NCBI GenBank assembly: GCA_964016875.1
Contig: OZ024737.1
Span: forward strand, 33,109,683 to 33,173,682
Source of the DNA: Fallopia convolvulus
Taxonomy: Eukaryota; Streptophyta; Magnoliopsida; Caryophyllales; Polygonaceae
Direction: 5' to 3'
Length of the DNA: 64,000 nucleotides
Shown: positions 46,701 through 56,229 of the stretch, in pieces
How positions within the stretch are numbered: the first letter of the stretch is position 1
How the letters are laid out: the number at the start of each line of letters is the position of its first letter
Notes under the pieces: generated by a model
What the model was told of the DNA's origin: nothing
What the model saw: only the letters and a program-made list of their open reading frames with translations
The model's database searches: none
Position numbers and translations under genes: made by a program

Positions 46701-48286
46701 CTCCCATGGTCCTGCACCATGCAACGATCCTTATGAAAATGTGTAACCAGACTCCCAGAAGAAACTAATTTACTGCTTGACAACAGGTTATACCGAAAAT
46801 CAGGCACAAACAACACATCTCTAAGAATCAGAAATTCATTTAACTGAACATCTCCCACTGTTTTCACAGATTTTGCACTACCATCTGGTAGTACAATGTG
46901 CACTGGATGTGACACTGATCGTGGATTAAGCAACAAATCATAGAATGAGGTCATATGATCTGATGCTCCTGAATCCACAATCCAATCTTCCATTTTACAA
47001 TTAACTACATTAAAAACAGAGGTTGTAATACTTGCAAAATACATGTCCTGATTGACCTCTTTTCCCTTTGAAGATGAAGCTCCACTGTGTCCTCCCCTCT
47101 GACCAAAACCTATCTGACCTGTGCGTGCCTCAACCTGCGTAGCCTTTTCGGTTCTGTAGCTCTTGAAAACTTCCTGACAAGCATTTGAGAAGTTCTGCAC
47201 AGCCTGCATCAGTTGCTGATCAACATGATGCTTGGAATCCCCACCATGACTATGATCCAAAGGCGTGTCAATCATACTCTGAGTTTCCATCTCAACATTA
47301 GCTGCCATTTTGGACCCCTTTCGAGCCCTCTTGCCCTTCCACCAGTCTGGGTAGCCTATGAGTTCAAAACAGTTATCCTTGATGTGACCTACCTCCTTGC
47401 AATGGTAGCAAACTCTCTTGTCTTTCTCCCTTTTGTGATCCCTTTTTTCCCCTCCATAACTGTTGCCTCTTCCATTCTCACGTTGATTAGCCTTTTGCTC
47501 AGTATTTCCAGATCGTGTAGATCCTCCTTGATTAACAAAGAAAGCTGCTCCTTCGCTTGGAATTCCATTTGTGACTTGTTTCTGCTTCTCCACACCGAGT
47601 ACAATCTGATATGCCTTATACACATTTGGCAAAGGATCCATGGCCACAAGTTGGCTCTTAACCAGCTCATAATCACTGTTCAATTTCATCAGAAAATCCA
47701 TGAGCCTAGTAACGTTCTCTTGTTCTGATATCTTGTTGTTCAAGTTGCACATACAATTTTCCATCGCACCACAAAGACACACAGGAAGACCAGCCATATT
47801 CGACAATTCATCCCAGCAAGCTTTCAGTCTACAATAATAGTGAGTGACAGTTGAATTACCTTGAGTCAACTGATGTAGTTCCTGACGAAGCTGGTATATC
47901 TGCGGTCCATTGTTTTGCTTGAATCGCTCACATATCTCCAGCCAAAGTGAACGTGCTGACGGTGTAAACATGAAATTGCTCGCCATCTCTGGAGTCATTG
48001 AGTTGAGAATCCAACTAGCCACCATAGAGTCACAACGCTTCCAGCGCTCAAGCTCCAACGATCCAACATCTGGTTTGACTCCCGTTCCATCGATGAAGCT
48101 AAGCTTCATCTTCGCTGTCAACGCGCGTTCGATCTGCCTGCTCCAGGCTGGAAAATTACCACCATTGAAGAGCGTTCCAGTCAACGCCATCCCCGGATAG
48201 TCCGAGTTCGCCAACATCAATGGATCTACCATGTTAGCAGTAGCCGCGACCTTGTAAGCTTCCTTCTCAGCTTCATCAAGCGCCAT
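43799..48286 (-). CDS. Copia Gag-Pol polyprotein
   Basis: An uninterrupted frame reads from the ATG at 48286 (MALDEAEKEAYKV); an upstream in-frame ATG at 48355 would add 23 residues, but the internal start fits copia Gag better. In order: Gag capsid (GNFPAWSRQIERAL); CCHC zinc knuckle CYHCKEVGHIKDNC; protease with WIVDSGASDHMT; GAG-pre-integrase HRRLGHIS; integrase with HIDYWGPY, DDYSRATW, IRSDNGSEF and NGLVERKHKHLLDTAR (Asp, Asp, Glu residues visible); reverse transcriptase with LDVNNAFLHG, LYGLKQASRQW and the catalytic YVDDIL; RNase H with FTDADWGSC, SLSGYCVYLG and SSAEVEYRAMA. It ends at 43799, next to the purine tract. All catalytic motifs seem intact, so the element could be autonomous. 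Confidence 0.95.
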   Translation of the reverse strand: MALDEAEKEAYKVAATANMVDPLMLANSDYPGMALTGTLFNGGNFPAWSRQIERALTAKMKLSFIDGTGVKPDVGSLELERWKRCDSMVASWILNSMTPEMASNFMFTPSARSLWLEICERFKQNNGPQIYQLRQELHQLTQGNSTVTHYYCRLKACWDELSNMAGLPVCLCGAMENCMCNLNNKISEQENVTRLMDFLMKLNSDYELVKSQLVAMDPLPNVYKAYQIVLGVEKQKQVTNGIPSEGAAFFVNQGGSTRSGNTEQKANQRENGRGNSYGGEKRDHKREKDKRVCYHCKEVGHIKDNCFELIGYPDWWKGKRARKGSKMAANVEMETQSMIDTPLDHSHGGDSKHHVDQQLMQAVQNFSNACQEVFKSYRTEKATQVEARTGQIGFGQRGGHSGASSSKGKEVNQDMYFASITTSVFNVVNCKMEDWIVDSGASDHMTSFYDLLLNPRSVSHPVHIVLPDGSAKSVKTVGDVQLNEFLILRDVLFVPDFRYNLLSSSKLVSSGSLVTHFHKDRCMVQDHGSKRVVALGEGSGGLFRVKAGNLSINNSFPVLNKDSTEHYSYASIGNVDMSLLHRRLGHISLSKMLHLPNCKGALQNNFICEVCSLAKFHKLPSPASITFSMNVFELVHIDYWGPYRTTGLNGETGFLTIVDDYSRATWTILLQRKQHVFEALRSFLRLVKNQFGKIPKAIRSDNGSEFLNKDCQTLFDELGIIHQKSMVYRPEQNGLVERKHKHLLDTARALRIQAGLPKCFWRECVLTATYIINKMPSAVLKWKSPFEMLYSKEPDLTNLRVFGCLCFAYNAPKPSDKMEARGRKCLFIGYPKDCKGYKLFDLEDKRVFFSKDVVFHEGSFPFLVKNIVQQPEKTVVVQPSSLLSEEDDWNMVQADVSWAPQSGEGSNIAHNAEHDSLMQTDASDTPATTNTFVPLPSEGENLPVAHHPPARRSEWVRNPPVWHQDYVMCGEKTEYFASLANVLAFPEPQTFKDAQHNPEWVKAMNEELEALERTGTWKLTTLPPDKKAIKSKWVYRVKYKPNGDVERFKARLVVKGFSQKLGKDYKHTFFPVAKVPTVRILIALATARKWNLHQLDVNNAFLHGYLDEEIYMEIPEGYGKGKEGEACKLERSLYGLKQASRQWNLELSSFLIRLGYKQSHADYSLFLKEEGSSFTSMLVYVDDILMTGNNNVEIASVKSALHNRFTIKDLGTARYFLGIELYRDEEGVILSQQKYIRDILKDCQMTECKAAPTPLPTGLKLRQDEGEKLRDPERYRRVVGRLLYLSLTRPDVSYCVQHLSQFVSDPRTPHWQAITHVLRYLQGTITLGLHYPVQDKLNLTGFTDADWGSCLTTRRSLSGYCVYLGHALVSWKTKKQTTVSRSSAEVEYRAMASTTSELIWCSYILKDLKVPIEFPITLFCDSRAAQQMAANPCFHERTKHVDLDCHFIRERIQNGFLCTAYIPSERQIADLMTKALPHQQHLYLSNKLGLELAPT

Positions 48287-48416
48287 CGCTGAACAGAAAT
48301 ACAAGCAACAATCGAGATATGCAACAGATCGACAACGATCGGAAACAAACAACAAATCGCAAATCAGATGCGAACGGAAATCAGGAAATCTGGAATTCCC
48401 AGTTGCTTTGATAGCA

Positions 48417-48793
48417 TGTAGGAATCCAGATGCGTATCAATAGGCCAACAATTGATTCAAACAAGAAATCAAAACTACTGTTTCATTCAATACCAAACTA
48501 TGAATTACAGAAATAGAAATGCTAAGAGCCAGTCTAGCTCACGCATTCTACAACTTTCTGAATTAGGGAACAAGAAACAAGAGGAGCTAATATTTATAGA
48601 CCGGTCTATCAACTGAAACCGAGTCCATTATTATTAGAAACTAAACCGGGCTTATATTCTAGAAAATAAAATGATTAGCTCGTTCCCGCCAGTGGTAGAA
48701 ATCTGATTATCAAAAAGATGTTGCCAATGTTCCACGCCTTGATTCTTGGAGGCTCCAACTTGACAATTCTTCTTGAATCACCATATTCCTACA
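48417..48793 (-). repeat. 5' LTR of copia element
   Basis: 377 bases. It carries an extra ATT and one C/T difference from the 3' LTR. Confidence 0.95.
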
Positions 48794-48798
48794 CGTAT

Positions 48799-49229
48799 TC
48801 CCTCTGCTACTTTCCTCTTCCAGTCTTCCGTAGTACCTAAGGCCTCAAAACGATTAATTGGCTTAAATATCTTCCTTGAATCAGGAAATAGGAGATCCTT
48901 TCCTTTACCGTTTTGATCCACGGTAGACCTCTGACCACCGGACCGATGATCGTCGCTAGCCGGAGCCTTTTGTTCCTTATCAGATTTAGCTTTATTTCTC
49001 ACCGGCTTCGACTTCCTAGCCACTGTCATCCACTCCCCGTAAAGACCTTGGCCACCATTTGCACTGTTTCGGACCCTTCCACACTCGTGAACTGACTTTC
49101 TTGAGCCCCTATACCATCCGAATGGCACTGTTTCTTATTATGTTCATTAGCTTGATCTTTGTTTGGCACTCGATCCATCGCAGGGCGTGCTGGGCTCTTG
49201 TAGGATCTCACACTCACACTCAGAAACAC
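48799..49229 (-). pseudogene. LINE ORF1 fragment
   Basis: On the minus strand, YGEWMTVARKSKPVRN resembles the 'YGPWM.V.RR' segment downstream of the zinc knuckle in plant LINE ORF1 proteins. It is followed by polar sequence and FKPINRFEALGTTEDWKRK. The N-terminal DUF4283-like part and knuckle cysteines are not seen, so the LINE appears truncated near 49240. Confidence 0.65.
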
Positions 49230-49240
49230 AATGTTGAAAA

Positions 49241-50235
49241 GGAACTTTATAATATATTACTCCGTATTTATTTTCTAATCCCTAGTGACTTTATTTAGGG
49301 TTATTTAATTTTTTTTATAAGGCTTATTTATTATGTTTTAGGGTTTTTATTCCTAAAACAGCATGGTTAAATACTTAAACTAAGAGGTGCTAGAAGAATT
49401 GATGAGCAACTCCCATGTTGAGAAATAAACATGTCTGCATATTGTTTTTATATTTCTAAGTACTTTCAATAAGCAAATCTTTCATGCACGTGTAGTGACA
49501 TGAAAATATTAGTTAGTCGAGTCCAGTAGCATGGTGGAGGTAGTTCCTGGTTTGTAGTTTTCAGTTTCCTGCATTGTAGTTAACTTTCTGTTTTTATCAA
49601 ATATAAAGAAAAAATGGTGATGGTCTACAAAACGTCTGTCCTGTTCTTTCTCTCTGTTTTAATCTTGGTACAAACAAACTGAGTTAAAACACTGTGTGAG
49701 ACACAACATCCCAACACTGAACATGATCCACTTTATCACTCCCTCATTTGATCCATCACCATAAATTGTTTTGGGCCATTCTTACTTGAGCCCAATTCAC
49801 AAAATTAGGGTCTTTTCACTTGCTTAAATGGACAATCCATTGTCTCCCTAATTAAGGCTACATTTTTTCCCCTAAAGTATTTTAAAGCATGAATTACATA
49901 ACCGCACAATATTATTAAACGAAACCAAGGTGCACTTAACTAATTAAGTCTCTTTTGAATCTCAAGTTACTCACTCACCATTACCACGCTTTGAATTGCT
50001 AGCAATTAATCAAAACTTACGTTTATAAATTGGCATACGGTCAAAGCATTACCACTCTTTAACTCAAATTTATCTTAATCTTAATTAAGGTCTAAATTGA
50101 TCACCGTTCATGCATATATAAACTAACCCTTCGCATGAAAGCCATCGGCAAGCTTGCTAGCAGCATTGTAGTTATCTTACCAAAACCGTCATCAAAATTT
50201 CCATTCCTTCAAACTTGCATTTTTCAAACCAATCA
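49241..50235. other. Intergenic DNA and promoter of GDSL copy 2
   Basis: AT-rich, with no protein signal. A TATA box (tatataaa at about 50115-50122) lies about 115 bases before the lipase ATG. The 20 bases around agcattaccac/gctagcaattaa resemble the upstream DNA of copy 1, in line with tandem duplication. Confidence 0.5.
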
Positions 50236-51783
50236 ATGAGGGCAACAAACACAATATGCAAGATCATAATGTGGACATTGTTGTTAATGGGGAGCTTAGA
50301 GATGAAAGCAAATGCGCATCCCCAAGTGCCATGCTTGTTCATCTTCGGAGACTCGCTTTCCGACAGCGGTAACAACAACAACCTTGCCACCCTTGCTAAG
50401 GCCAACTTTTCTCCCTATGGAATCGACTTCCCCGGTGGACCCACCGGAAGGTTTACCAATGGCAAAACCACCATCGATCTCATTGGTATTATTAATCTTA
50501 TGAATGATGGATCATATATATAAAATTAATGATAGAACTTTCGAGTCAAGTGATCGAGAGTTTTGTTAATTAGTTGAATTCCATGTTAGATTATGATGGA
50601 GTTTTGAAAATGCAGGCGATCTTCTTGGATTAGATGAATACATTCCTCCCTTTCCGAGATCAGGAGGAATAGAGGCGCTTAAGGGCGTCAACTACGCATC
50701 TGGCTCTGCCGGAATCCGCGCTACCACCGGATACCAAGTGGTATACATATATAACTTAACCCTCACTCCTTGTATAAATGCACCTAATATATACGTCCAG
50801 ATGTCCTGTTTGGCAAAATTTTAAAATCTTATATATGTAGTACATTGACCCTTGTATTAATTTCCTAATTCATGTATAAAGGGGCAAAGGATTAGCATGG
50901 ATATGCAACTAACGAACCACCAGACCACGGTTTCAAGACTCACAGGGTTACTCGGAGGCAGTAACGCTACGTCCCACTTGGGCAAGTGCATCTACTCTGT
51001 CTACGTGGCGAGCAATGATTGGATGATTGACTATTTCAACCCCTTGTCAGTCACCACCAGGATTCAGTACACTCCTCAGGCGTTTGCCGACGCTCTTCTC
51101 ACTCAATTATCTCCTCAACTAATGGTAATGCATCTAGTACGTGCGTCTTTATAATATAACTCTGTTTCAAGCAAGTATTTCTATCGAAAAATGAGACATG
51201 CATGGTTTTGATTTATCTTTGCAGAGTTTGCACGAGTTGGGAGCAAGGAAAGTAGTGTTGTTTGGAGTGGGTCCATTGGGCTGTCTTCCCGTTCTAAACA
51301 CGCTTGGAACGTGCACACAATACGTCAACATTGCCCTACAAGATTACAATAACAAGCTAAGGTCACTTGCCGAAGATTTGAACACCAAGCTCGCCGATTC
51401 CAAGTTCATCTACATTAACACCATTGGAATCATTGGCAATGACCTCTCCGGTCTAGGTAAGTTGCAATGAGTCATTAACCCTAGGCTTAGGAATGACAAT
51501 GAAACCGGCCAAAGCTGTATGATTTTGTGTTTATGTGCTTCTTTTTCTTTTTTGTTTTGCAGGAGGGCTAAGGATAAAGAACATTCCTTGCTGTGGAGGC
51601 TTCCAGATAGCATGTTTGCCTTTTAGTACTCCATGCCTGGACAGAGATTCTTATGCATATTGGGACCAGGCCCATCCTACTGAGGCGGCTAACAAGTTCT
51701 TGGCAGCCAGAGCCTACAAAGCACAGGACCCCAACGATGCTTACCCCATCGACATCAGCACGTTGGCGCAGCTCCAACTTTAA
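50236..51783 (+). CDS. GDSL esterase/lipase, copy 2 of a tandem pair
   Basis: Five exons, 50236-50485, 50616-50740, 50882-51124, 51225-51456 and 51563-51783, encode 356 residues. The signal peptide ends near KANAHPQ; an in-frame ATG at 50215 would add seven residues and cannot be excluded. Block I is IFGDSLSDSGNNNN, block II NYASGSAGI, block III VYVASNDWM and block V DQAHPTEAANK, so all catalytic positions are kept. The protein is closely similar to copy 1 along its whole length (for example GARKVVLFGVGP in both). The extra intron at 51457-51562 matches the usual five-exon plan of plant GDSL genes. It is probably secreted; the substrate is unknown. Confidence 0.92.
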
Positions 51784-52356
51784 TTTCAAACCCAGTTTAT
51801 TAGAATGAGGGTTAGCCTCCAATAAAGATGATGTATTGCATAACATCATTATTTAGAATTTAGTACCTAGCTAGCCTTAAGATAGTTAGCACATTTTTCT
51901 TAGTCTTACTCAAGTACTGGATAATATTTTTCATGATCACTTACCATTGGAAGTTGCATGACCCCTTTCCTGACATTAAATCGTTCTAATTTCTTCACAA
52001 TAATCAATTGAAGTTGGAACTAACAAATGATGAACAGAACAGAACAGAACAGAATGTTGTGGTTCCAGGTGACAGAAAGCCTCTAGCTAGAAAACAATAA
52101 GAAGCCACAATAAATTACAGGAACAAAAGATGCTCTATACTCTTACTGAAATGTATTACAGAGCAGAATCAGCAGAGCATTGTTCATCATCCAACACTAC
52201 CCACCCCATTATTACACACTACATATCACAATCTCATATTAACTCTATTTTTCCTGGCAAGACAAAAATCACAAACACATACATGAAATTCATTCAAAAC
52301 AAGAGAATTAAACAAGCAATTACATACATTCATACCCCTTCCCTCTTGCAACAATC
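51784..52356. other. Convergent 3' UTRs of GDSL copy 2 and HSP70
   Basis: AT-rich DNA between two convergent genes. A short agaac/gaaca repeat is at about 52033-52054. No gene is visible. Confidence 0.5.
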
Positions 52357-54315
52357 TCAGTCAACTTCTTCGATCTTAGGCCCAGCACCTCCACCGGAGC
52401 TCGCATTCCCGCCACCCATGGGCACATCTCCGGGCATACCTCCACCCGGAGCACCGCCCTGATACATCTTCGAAATGATCGGGTTACATACATTCTCAAG
52501 CTCCTTCTGCTTGTCTTCAAACTCCTCCACTTCCGCCAGCTGGTTCCCCTCTAGCCATTGAAGAACCCCATCTACAGCACTCTCAATCTTTTGCTTGTCA
52601 GACGGATCCAGCTTCCCAGCAATCTTATCATCCTTCACCGTCGTCCTCATACTGTAGGCGTAGTTTTCGAGCGAGTTCTTCGCATCCACCTTCTTCTTCA
52701 CCTGCTCATCCTCCTCCTTGTACCTCTCCGCCTCTTTCACCATTCGCTCAATCTCGTCCTTGCTCAGCCTCCCCTTGTCGTTCGTGATTGTAATCTTGTT
52801 CTTCACTCCCGCAGTCTTATCCTCCGCAGAGACGTTCAAAATCCCGTTGGCGTCTATGTCGAAACAAACGTTGATCTGCGGGACGCCTCTCGGAGCCGGC
52901 GGGATTCCGGTGAGCTCGAATTTGCCTAATAGATTGTTATCCTTTGTCATCGGCCGTTCTCCCTCGTACACCTGGATTAAAACGCCGGGCTGATTATCGG
53001 AGTAGGTCGAGAAGATCTGCTCCTTCTTGGTTGGGATTGTCGTGTTTCTCGGAATTAACACCGTCATAACGCCACCGGCGGTCTCGATTCCGAGACTGAG
53101 AGGAGTGACGTCGAGGAGGAGCAAGTCTTGGACCTTCTGGTCACCTTCTCCGGTGAGAATTGCGGCCTGGACAGCGGCGCCGTAGGCAACCGCTTCGTCT
53201 GGATTGATGCTTTTACAGAGCTCCTTTCCGTTGAAGAAGTCCTGTAGAAGCTGCTGGACCTTAGGGATTCGTGTCGATCCGCCAACAAGAACCACATCAT
53301 GAATCTGAGATTTGTCAATTTTGGCGTCTCTGAGGCATTTCTCCACCGGCTCCATACACTTCCTGAACAGATCCATGTTCAATTCCTCGAACCTCGCCCT
53401 GGTGATGGTAGCGTAGAAGTCGATTCCTTCGTAGAGCGAATCGATTTCAATCGTGGTCTGACTCGTGGACGAGAGCGTTCTCTTGGCCCGCTCGCACGCC
53501 GTTCGGAGTCGCCTCAAAGCCCTAGCGTTGCCGCTGATGTCCTTCTTGTGCTTCCTCCTGAACTCCGCTACGAAGTGATTCACCAGCCTGTTGTCGAAAT
53601 CCTCGCCGCCGAGATGCGTGTCTCCGGCGGTGGCCTTCACTTCGAAGATCCCTTCCTCGATCGTCAAAAGAGACACATCGAAAGTGCCGCCGCCGAGATC
53701 GAAGATCAGGACGTTCTTCTCTCCAGTACGGCCGCCGGCTTTCTTGTCAAGGCCATAGGCTATGGCAGCAGCAGTAGGCTCGTTGATGATCCGCATCACG
53801 TTGAGGCCGGCGATCGATCCGGCGTCTTTCGTCGCCTGGCGCTGGGAGTCGTTGAAGTACGCCGGCACGGTAACGACGGCGTTCTTGACAGTCTGTCCCA
53901 AGAAGGCCTCGGCGACCTCCTTCATTTTCGTGAGAACCATGGAGGAGATCTCCTCGGGGGAGAACTGCTTCTCCTCGCCTTTGAAGGTGACGGTGATCAT
54001 CGGCTTGTCGCCGGCGCCGGGGACGACCTTGAACGGCCAGAGCTTCATGTCGGACTGAACGGAGGGGTCGGAGAAGCGGCGGCCGATGAGGCGCTTGGCG
54101 TCGAAGACGGTGTTGTGAGGATTAAGGGCGACCTGGTTCTTGGCGGCGTCGCCGATGAGTCGCTCGGTGTCGGTGAAGGCGACATAGGAGGGGGTGGTGC
54201 GGTTGCCTTGGTCGTTGGGGATGATCTCAACACGATCGTTTTGCCATACTCCGACGCAGCTGTAGGTGGTTCCGAGATCGATTCCGATCGCCTTTCCTTC
54301 TACCTTGGATGTCAT
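52357..54315 (-). CDS. HSP70: Cytosolic/nuclear heat shock protein 70, intronless
   Basis: A single exon of 652 residues, from MTSKVEGKAIGIDLG to the C-terminal EEVD. The ATG at 54315 fits the family start; an in-frame ATG at 54339 would add eight residues. The three HSP70 signatures are present: IDLGTTYS, IFDLGGGTFDVSLL and VVLVGGSTRIPKVQQ. The nucleotide-binding domain is followed by the linker (VQDLLLLDVTPLSLG), the substrate-binding domain and a Gly/Met-rich tail. The EEVD end is the docking site for Hop-type co-chaperones and marks cytosolic members. Family knowledge: it folds and protects proteins in an ATP cycle with J-proteins and exchange factors. Plant constitutive Hsc70 genes usually have one intron; absence of an intron, plus a heat-shock-element-like promoter, suggests a stress-inducible member. 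The coding DNA is strongly GC-rich at third positions. Confidence 0.96.
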   Translation of the reverse strand: MTSKVEGKAIGIDLGTTYSCVGVWQNDRVEIIPNDQGNRTTPSYVAFTDTERLIGDAAKNQVALNPHNTVFDAKRLIGRRFSDPSVQSDMKLWPFKVVPGAGDKPMITVTFKGEEKQFSPEEISSMVLTKMKEVAEAFLGQTVKNAVVTVPAYFNDSQRQATKDAGSIAGLNVMRIINEPTAAAIAYGLDKKAGGRTGEKNVLIFDLGGGTFDVSLLTIEEGIFEVKATAGDTHLGGEDFDNRLVNHFVAEFRRKHKKDISGNARALRRLRTACERAKRTLSSTSQTTIEIDSLYEGIDFYATITRARFEELNMDLFRKCMEPVEKCLRDAKIDKSQIHDVVLVGGSTRIPKVQQLLQDFFNGKELCKSINPDEAVAYGAAVQAAILTGEGDQKVQDLLLLDVTPLSLGIETAGGVMTVLIPRNTTIPTKKEQIFSTYSDNQPGVLIQVYEGERPMTKDNNLLGKFELTGIPPAPRGVPQINVCFDIDANGILNVSAEDKTAGVKNKITITNDKGRLSKDEIERMVKEAERYKEEDEQVKKKVDAKNSLENYAYSMRTTVKDDKIAGKLDPSDKQKIESAVDGVLQWLEGNQLAEVEEFEDKQKELENVCNPIISKMYQGGAPGGGMPGDVPMGGGNASSGGGAGPKIEEVD

Positions 54316-54442
54316 CGTTGTTTCTTTCGGATGTGGCAAATTGAGCTTCTGTAGGTTGGTTGGTTGGTGTTGTATTGGAAAGCGTGTAGAGAGTTTGTTG
54401 AGTCAGTTTCAGTTGAGGAGTGAGGGGTTTAGGGATCGCGGG

Positions 54443-54450
54443 TATATAAA
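54443..54450 (-). promoter_or_regulatory. TATA box of HSP70
   Basis: Read on the minus strand as TTTATATA, about 130 bases upstream of the ATG at 54315, in an otherwise GC- and purine-rich stretch. Confidence 0.65.
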
Positions 54451-54559
54451 GGGCGGGAAGGAGGAGAGGCGGTTAAGGGAAGAAGAATGGAGAAGAATTG
54501 AGAAGAGGAGTCTCTGGAGGGAAATGGAGGAGTCTAGGCACTGGAGACGATATCAGAGT

Positions 54560-54574
54560 TTCATTTGAAACTTC
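54560..54574 (-). promoter_or_regulatory. Heat-shock-element-like site upstream of HSP70
   Basis: On the minus strand it reads GAA-2-TTC-4-GAA, three nGAAn half-sites with one non-ideal gap, about 115 bases upstream of the TATA box. The form is imperfect compared with the canonical 2-base gaps, so binding by heat shock factors is likely but unproven. Confidence 0.45.
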
Positions 54575-56229
54575 TAGGCTCGTGTGTTAAGAATTTAGAA
54601 CCAACCAGCTAGTTCTAGATTACTCGGCCCTTCCTAGAATTAGGCCGAGCTAATGGCCCAAATAGGGGGATAAAAGGTTGTCCTAATGGGCCATGATAAT
54701 GGGCCGAGAGCCCGCAGCAACCTAAAGCGGTTCAAATCTAGAAAACTGCAATTATATATACTAGTTTTACCTGTCGTACCATGTACGACTATGATTCGAT
54801 ATTTTATAGACATTATAAATAGGATATTAATAAATTAAAATATAATATAAATTTTAATATAAGTAATTTATTACTCGTATAATGTATACTTTTTAATTAA
54901 ATATTATATTCTTTATATTTTATTACTTTTCATGTACGTAAATTTAGTGATTATCAAATATTTCAATATATCTATTAAATATTTTATTATTTATTTTTAT
55001 TAATTTTAAACATTATAAATATTTATCATTAATTTTTTTATAAAATAAAATTACTATATATCTATAAATAAATTCGTCAAAAGATTTATGATAAAAGATT
55101 TATATTTATTTTGAAATATTTTATCTTTAATTTTAAATGCTTGTATAAGGAAGCTTTCAAAAGATATTGTTATATTGAATAGATATTTGTTTGATGTTAG
55201 AGATGAATTTAAATAGTTAAAAAAAAATTAATAAAAAGAAGTTATAATAATAGAACTAAAATTAATTTTTTAAATTTTAGGTGGGGCCAGAATCATTCTG
55301 GTGACTCGAAAAGGCACAGTTTTAATATATAGTTATAGATTTGAGAAACAGGCGCGACTGCGCAAGCACGAGGCTGCCATGGGAGAGCGAGAGAAGAGCT
55401 TGGAGTAGAAGAAAGTTTTGTCTATTTCTGAATAATGATAGAAACGGTTACAGCACGCACATTTTCTATTACAGGATAAGGACCAAAACGTGACATGAAT
55501 AAAGGTTATAAAGCCAAAACTTATAGCTGCATTAAACTAGCTTAAGGAGAATTAAAAGAAATGCTAACAAAAACAGATCCAAAAAAACCATTCCAAACAT
55601 ACATAAACAGGCTCGTCCACCGTGCAATTTTCCGGTGATTCTTGCAATTTGGTTACTATCTAATTTTCCAAGTAAATGGGCAAATGGCGCACTAAAGCTT
55701 TATTCTGACCTCTTATTCGACATTTTCGACCTTATTCCGTCAATTAAAAAATAATTAACCTTATTCCACCTTATCTCGAATTGAATCAGTTCTTCACTTT
55801 TGGACGAGCATTTATGAATATCTTAAAATCGAATAATAACTGCTTTTATTCTTGTTTACATTTTGCACAAATAGAGATGCCAAATACCAGAGAGAGAGAG
55901 TTTCGACCAAAAAAAAAAATACCAGAGAGAGAGATGCCAAATACACACACAAATTAAAAAAGAGATTTAATCAACTATTAATATTAACTCTAGAAGACTC
56001 ACATTTTGACATATTTTAAGCATATAAATATTTATGTCTTAAATTTTAGGGTCCAAATATGGTGAGAATGGGTGCTTTCATGTGAAATAAGAAACAACAT
56101 AATCTGTTAGATGGAAGAAATCAGGTGCGTGGATCATTTCATTAAAAAAAGCGAAAACCATACAAACAATTTTTTGATGAGTTTTAGGTGTATTTAAAAT
56201 ATATATATATGGGGGGCGGACCGTGGACA

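Larger units (their letters stand above)
43417..48793 (-). mobile_element. Intact, young Ty1/copia retrotransposon
   Basis: 5,377 bases on the minus strand. The LTRs at 48417-48793 (5', 377 bases) and 43417-43790 (3', 374 bases) start TGTAGGAAT and end ATTCCTACA, a 9-bp terminal inverted repeat. By eye they differ by one substitution and one 3-base indel. The primer-binding site next to the 5' LTR (TGCTATCAAAGC) resembles the initiator-Met type with two changes. The purine tract TTGAGGGGAGGA lies at 43791-43802. The flanks are CGTAT on both sides. One uninterrupted polyprotein frame fills the interior. Confidence 0.95.
21600..49240 (-). mobile_element. LINE (L1-type non-LTR retrotransposon), degenerate, split by three LTR-type insertions
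   Basis: LINE sequence on the minus strand occurs in four pieces: 21600-25200, 39092-39116, 42196-43416 and 48794 to about 49240. Together they make about 5.3 kb, in the order ORF1-like, endonuclease, reverse transcriptase, zinc-binding RVT, RNase H, short 3' UTR and oligo(A) (a T run at 21600-21607 on the plus strand). The pieces are joined by exact 5-bp target duplications at every insertion border. Several frameshifts show it is dead. The right (5') border is approximate, and the N terminus of ORF1 seems to be missing. I could not pair a LINE target-site duplication. Confidence 0.88.

Noticed and set aside
53299..54354. 351-codon open frame on the plus strand opposite HSP70
   Set aside because: It is antisense to a clear HSP70 gene and arises from its GC-rich third positions; no domain is recognisable.
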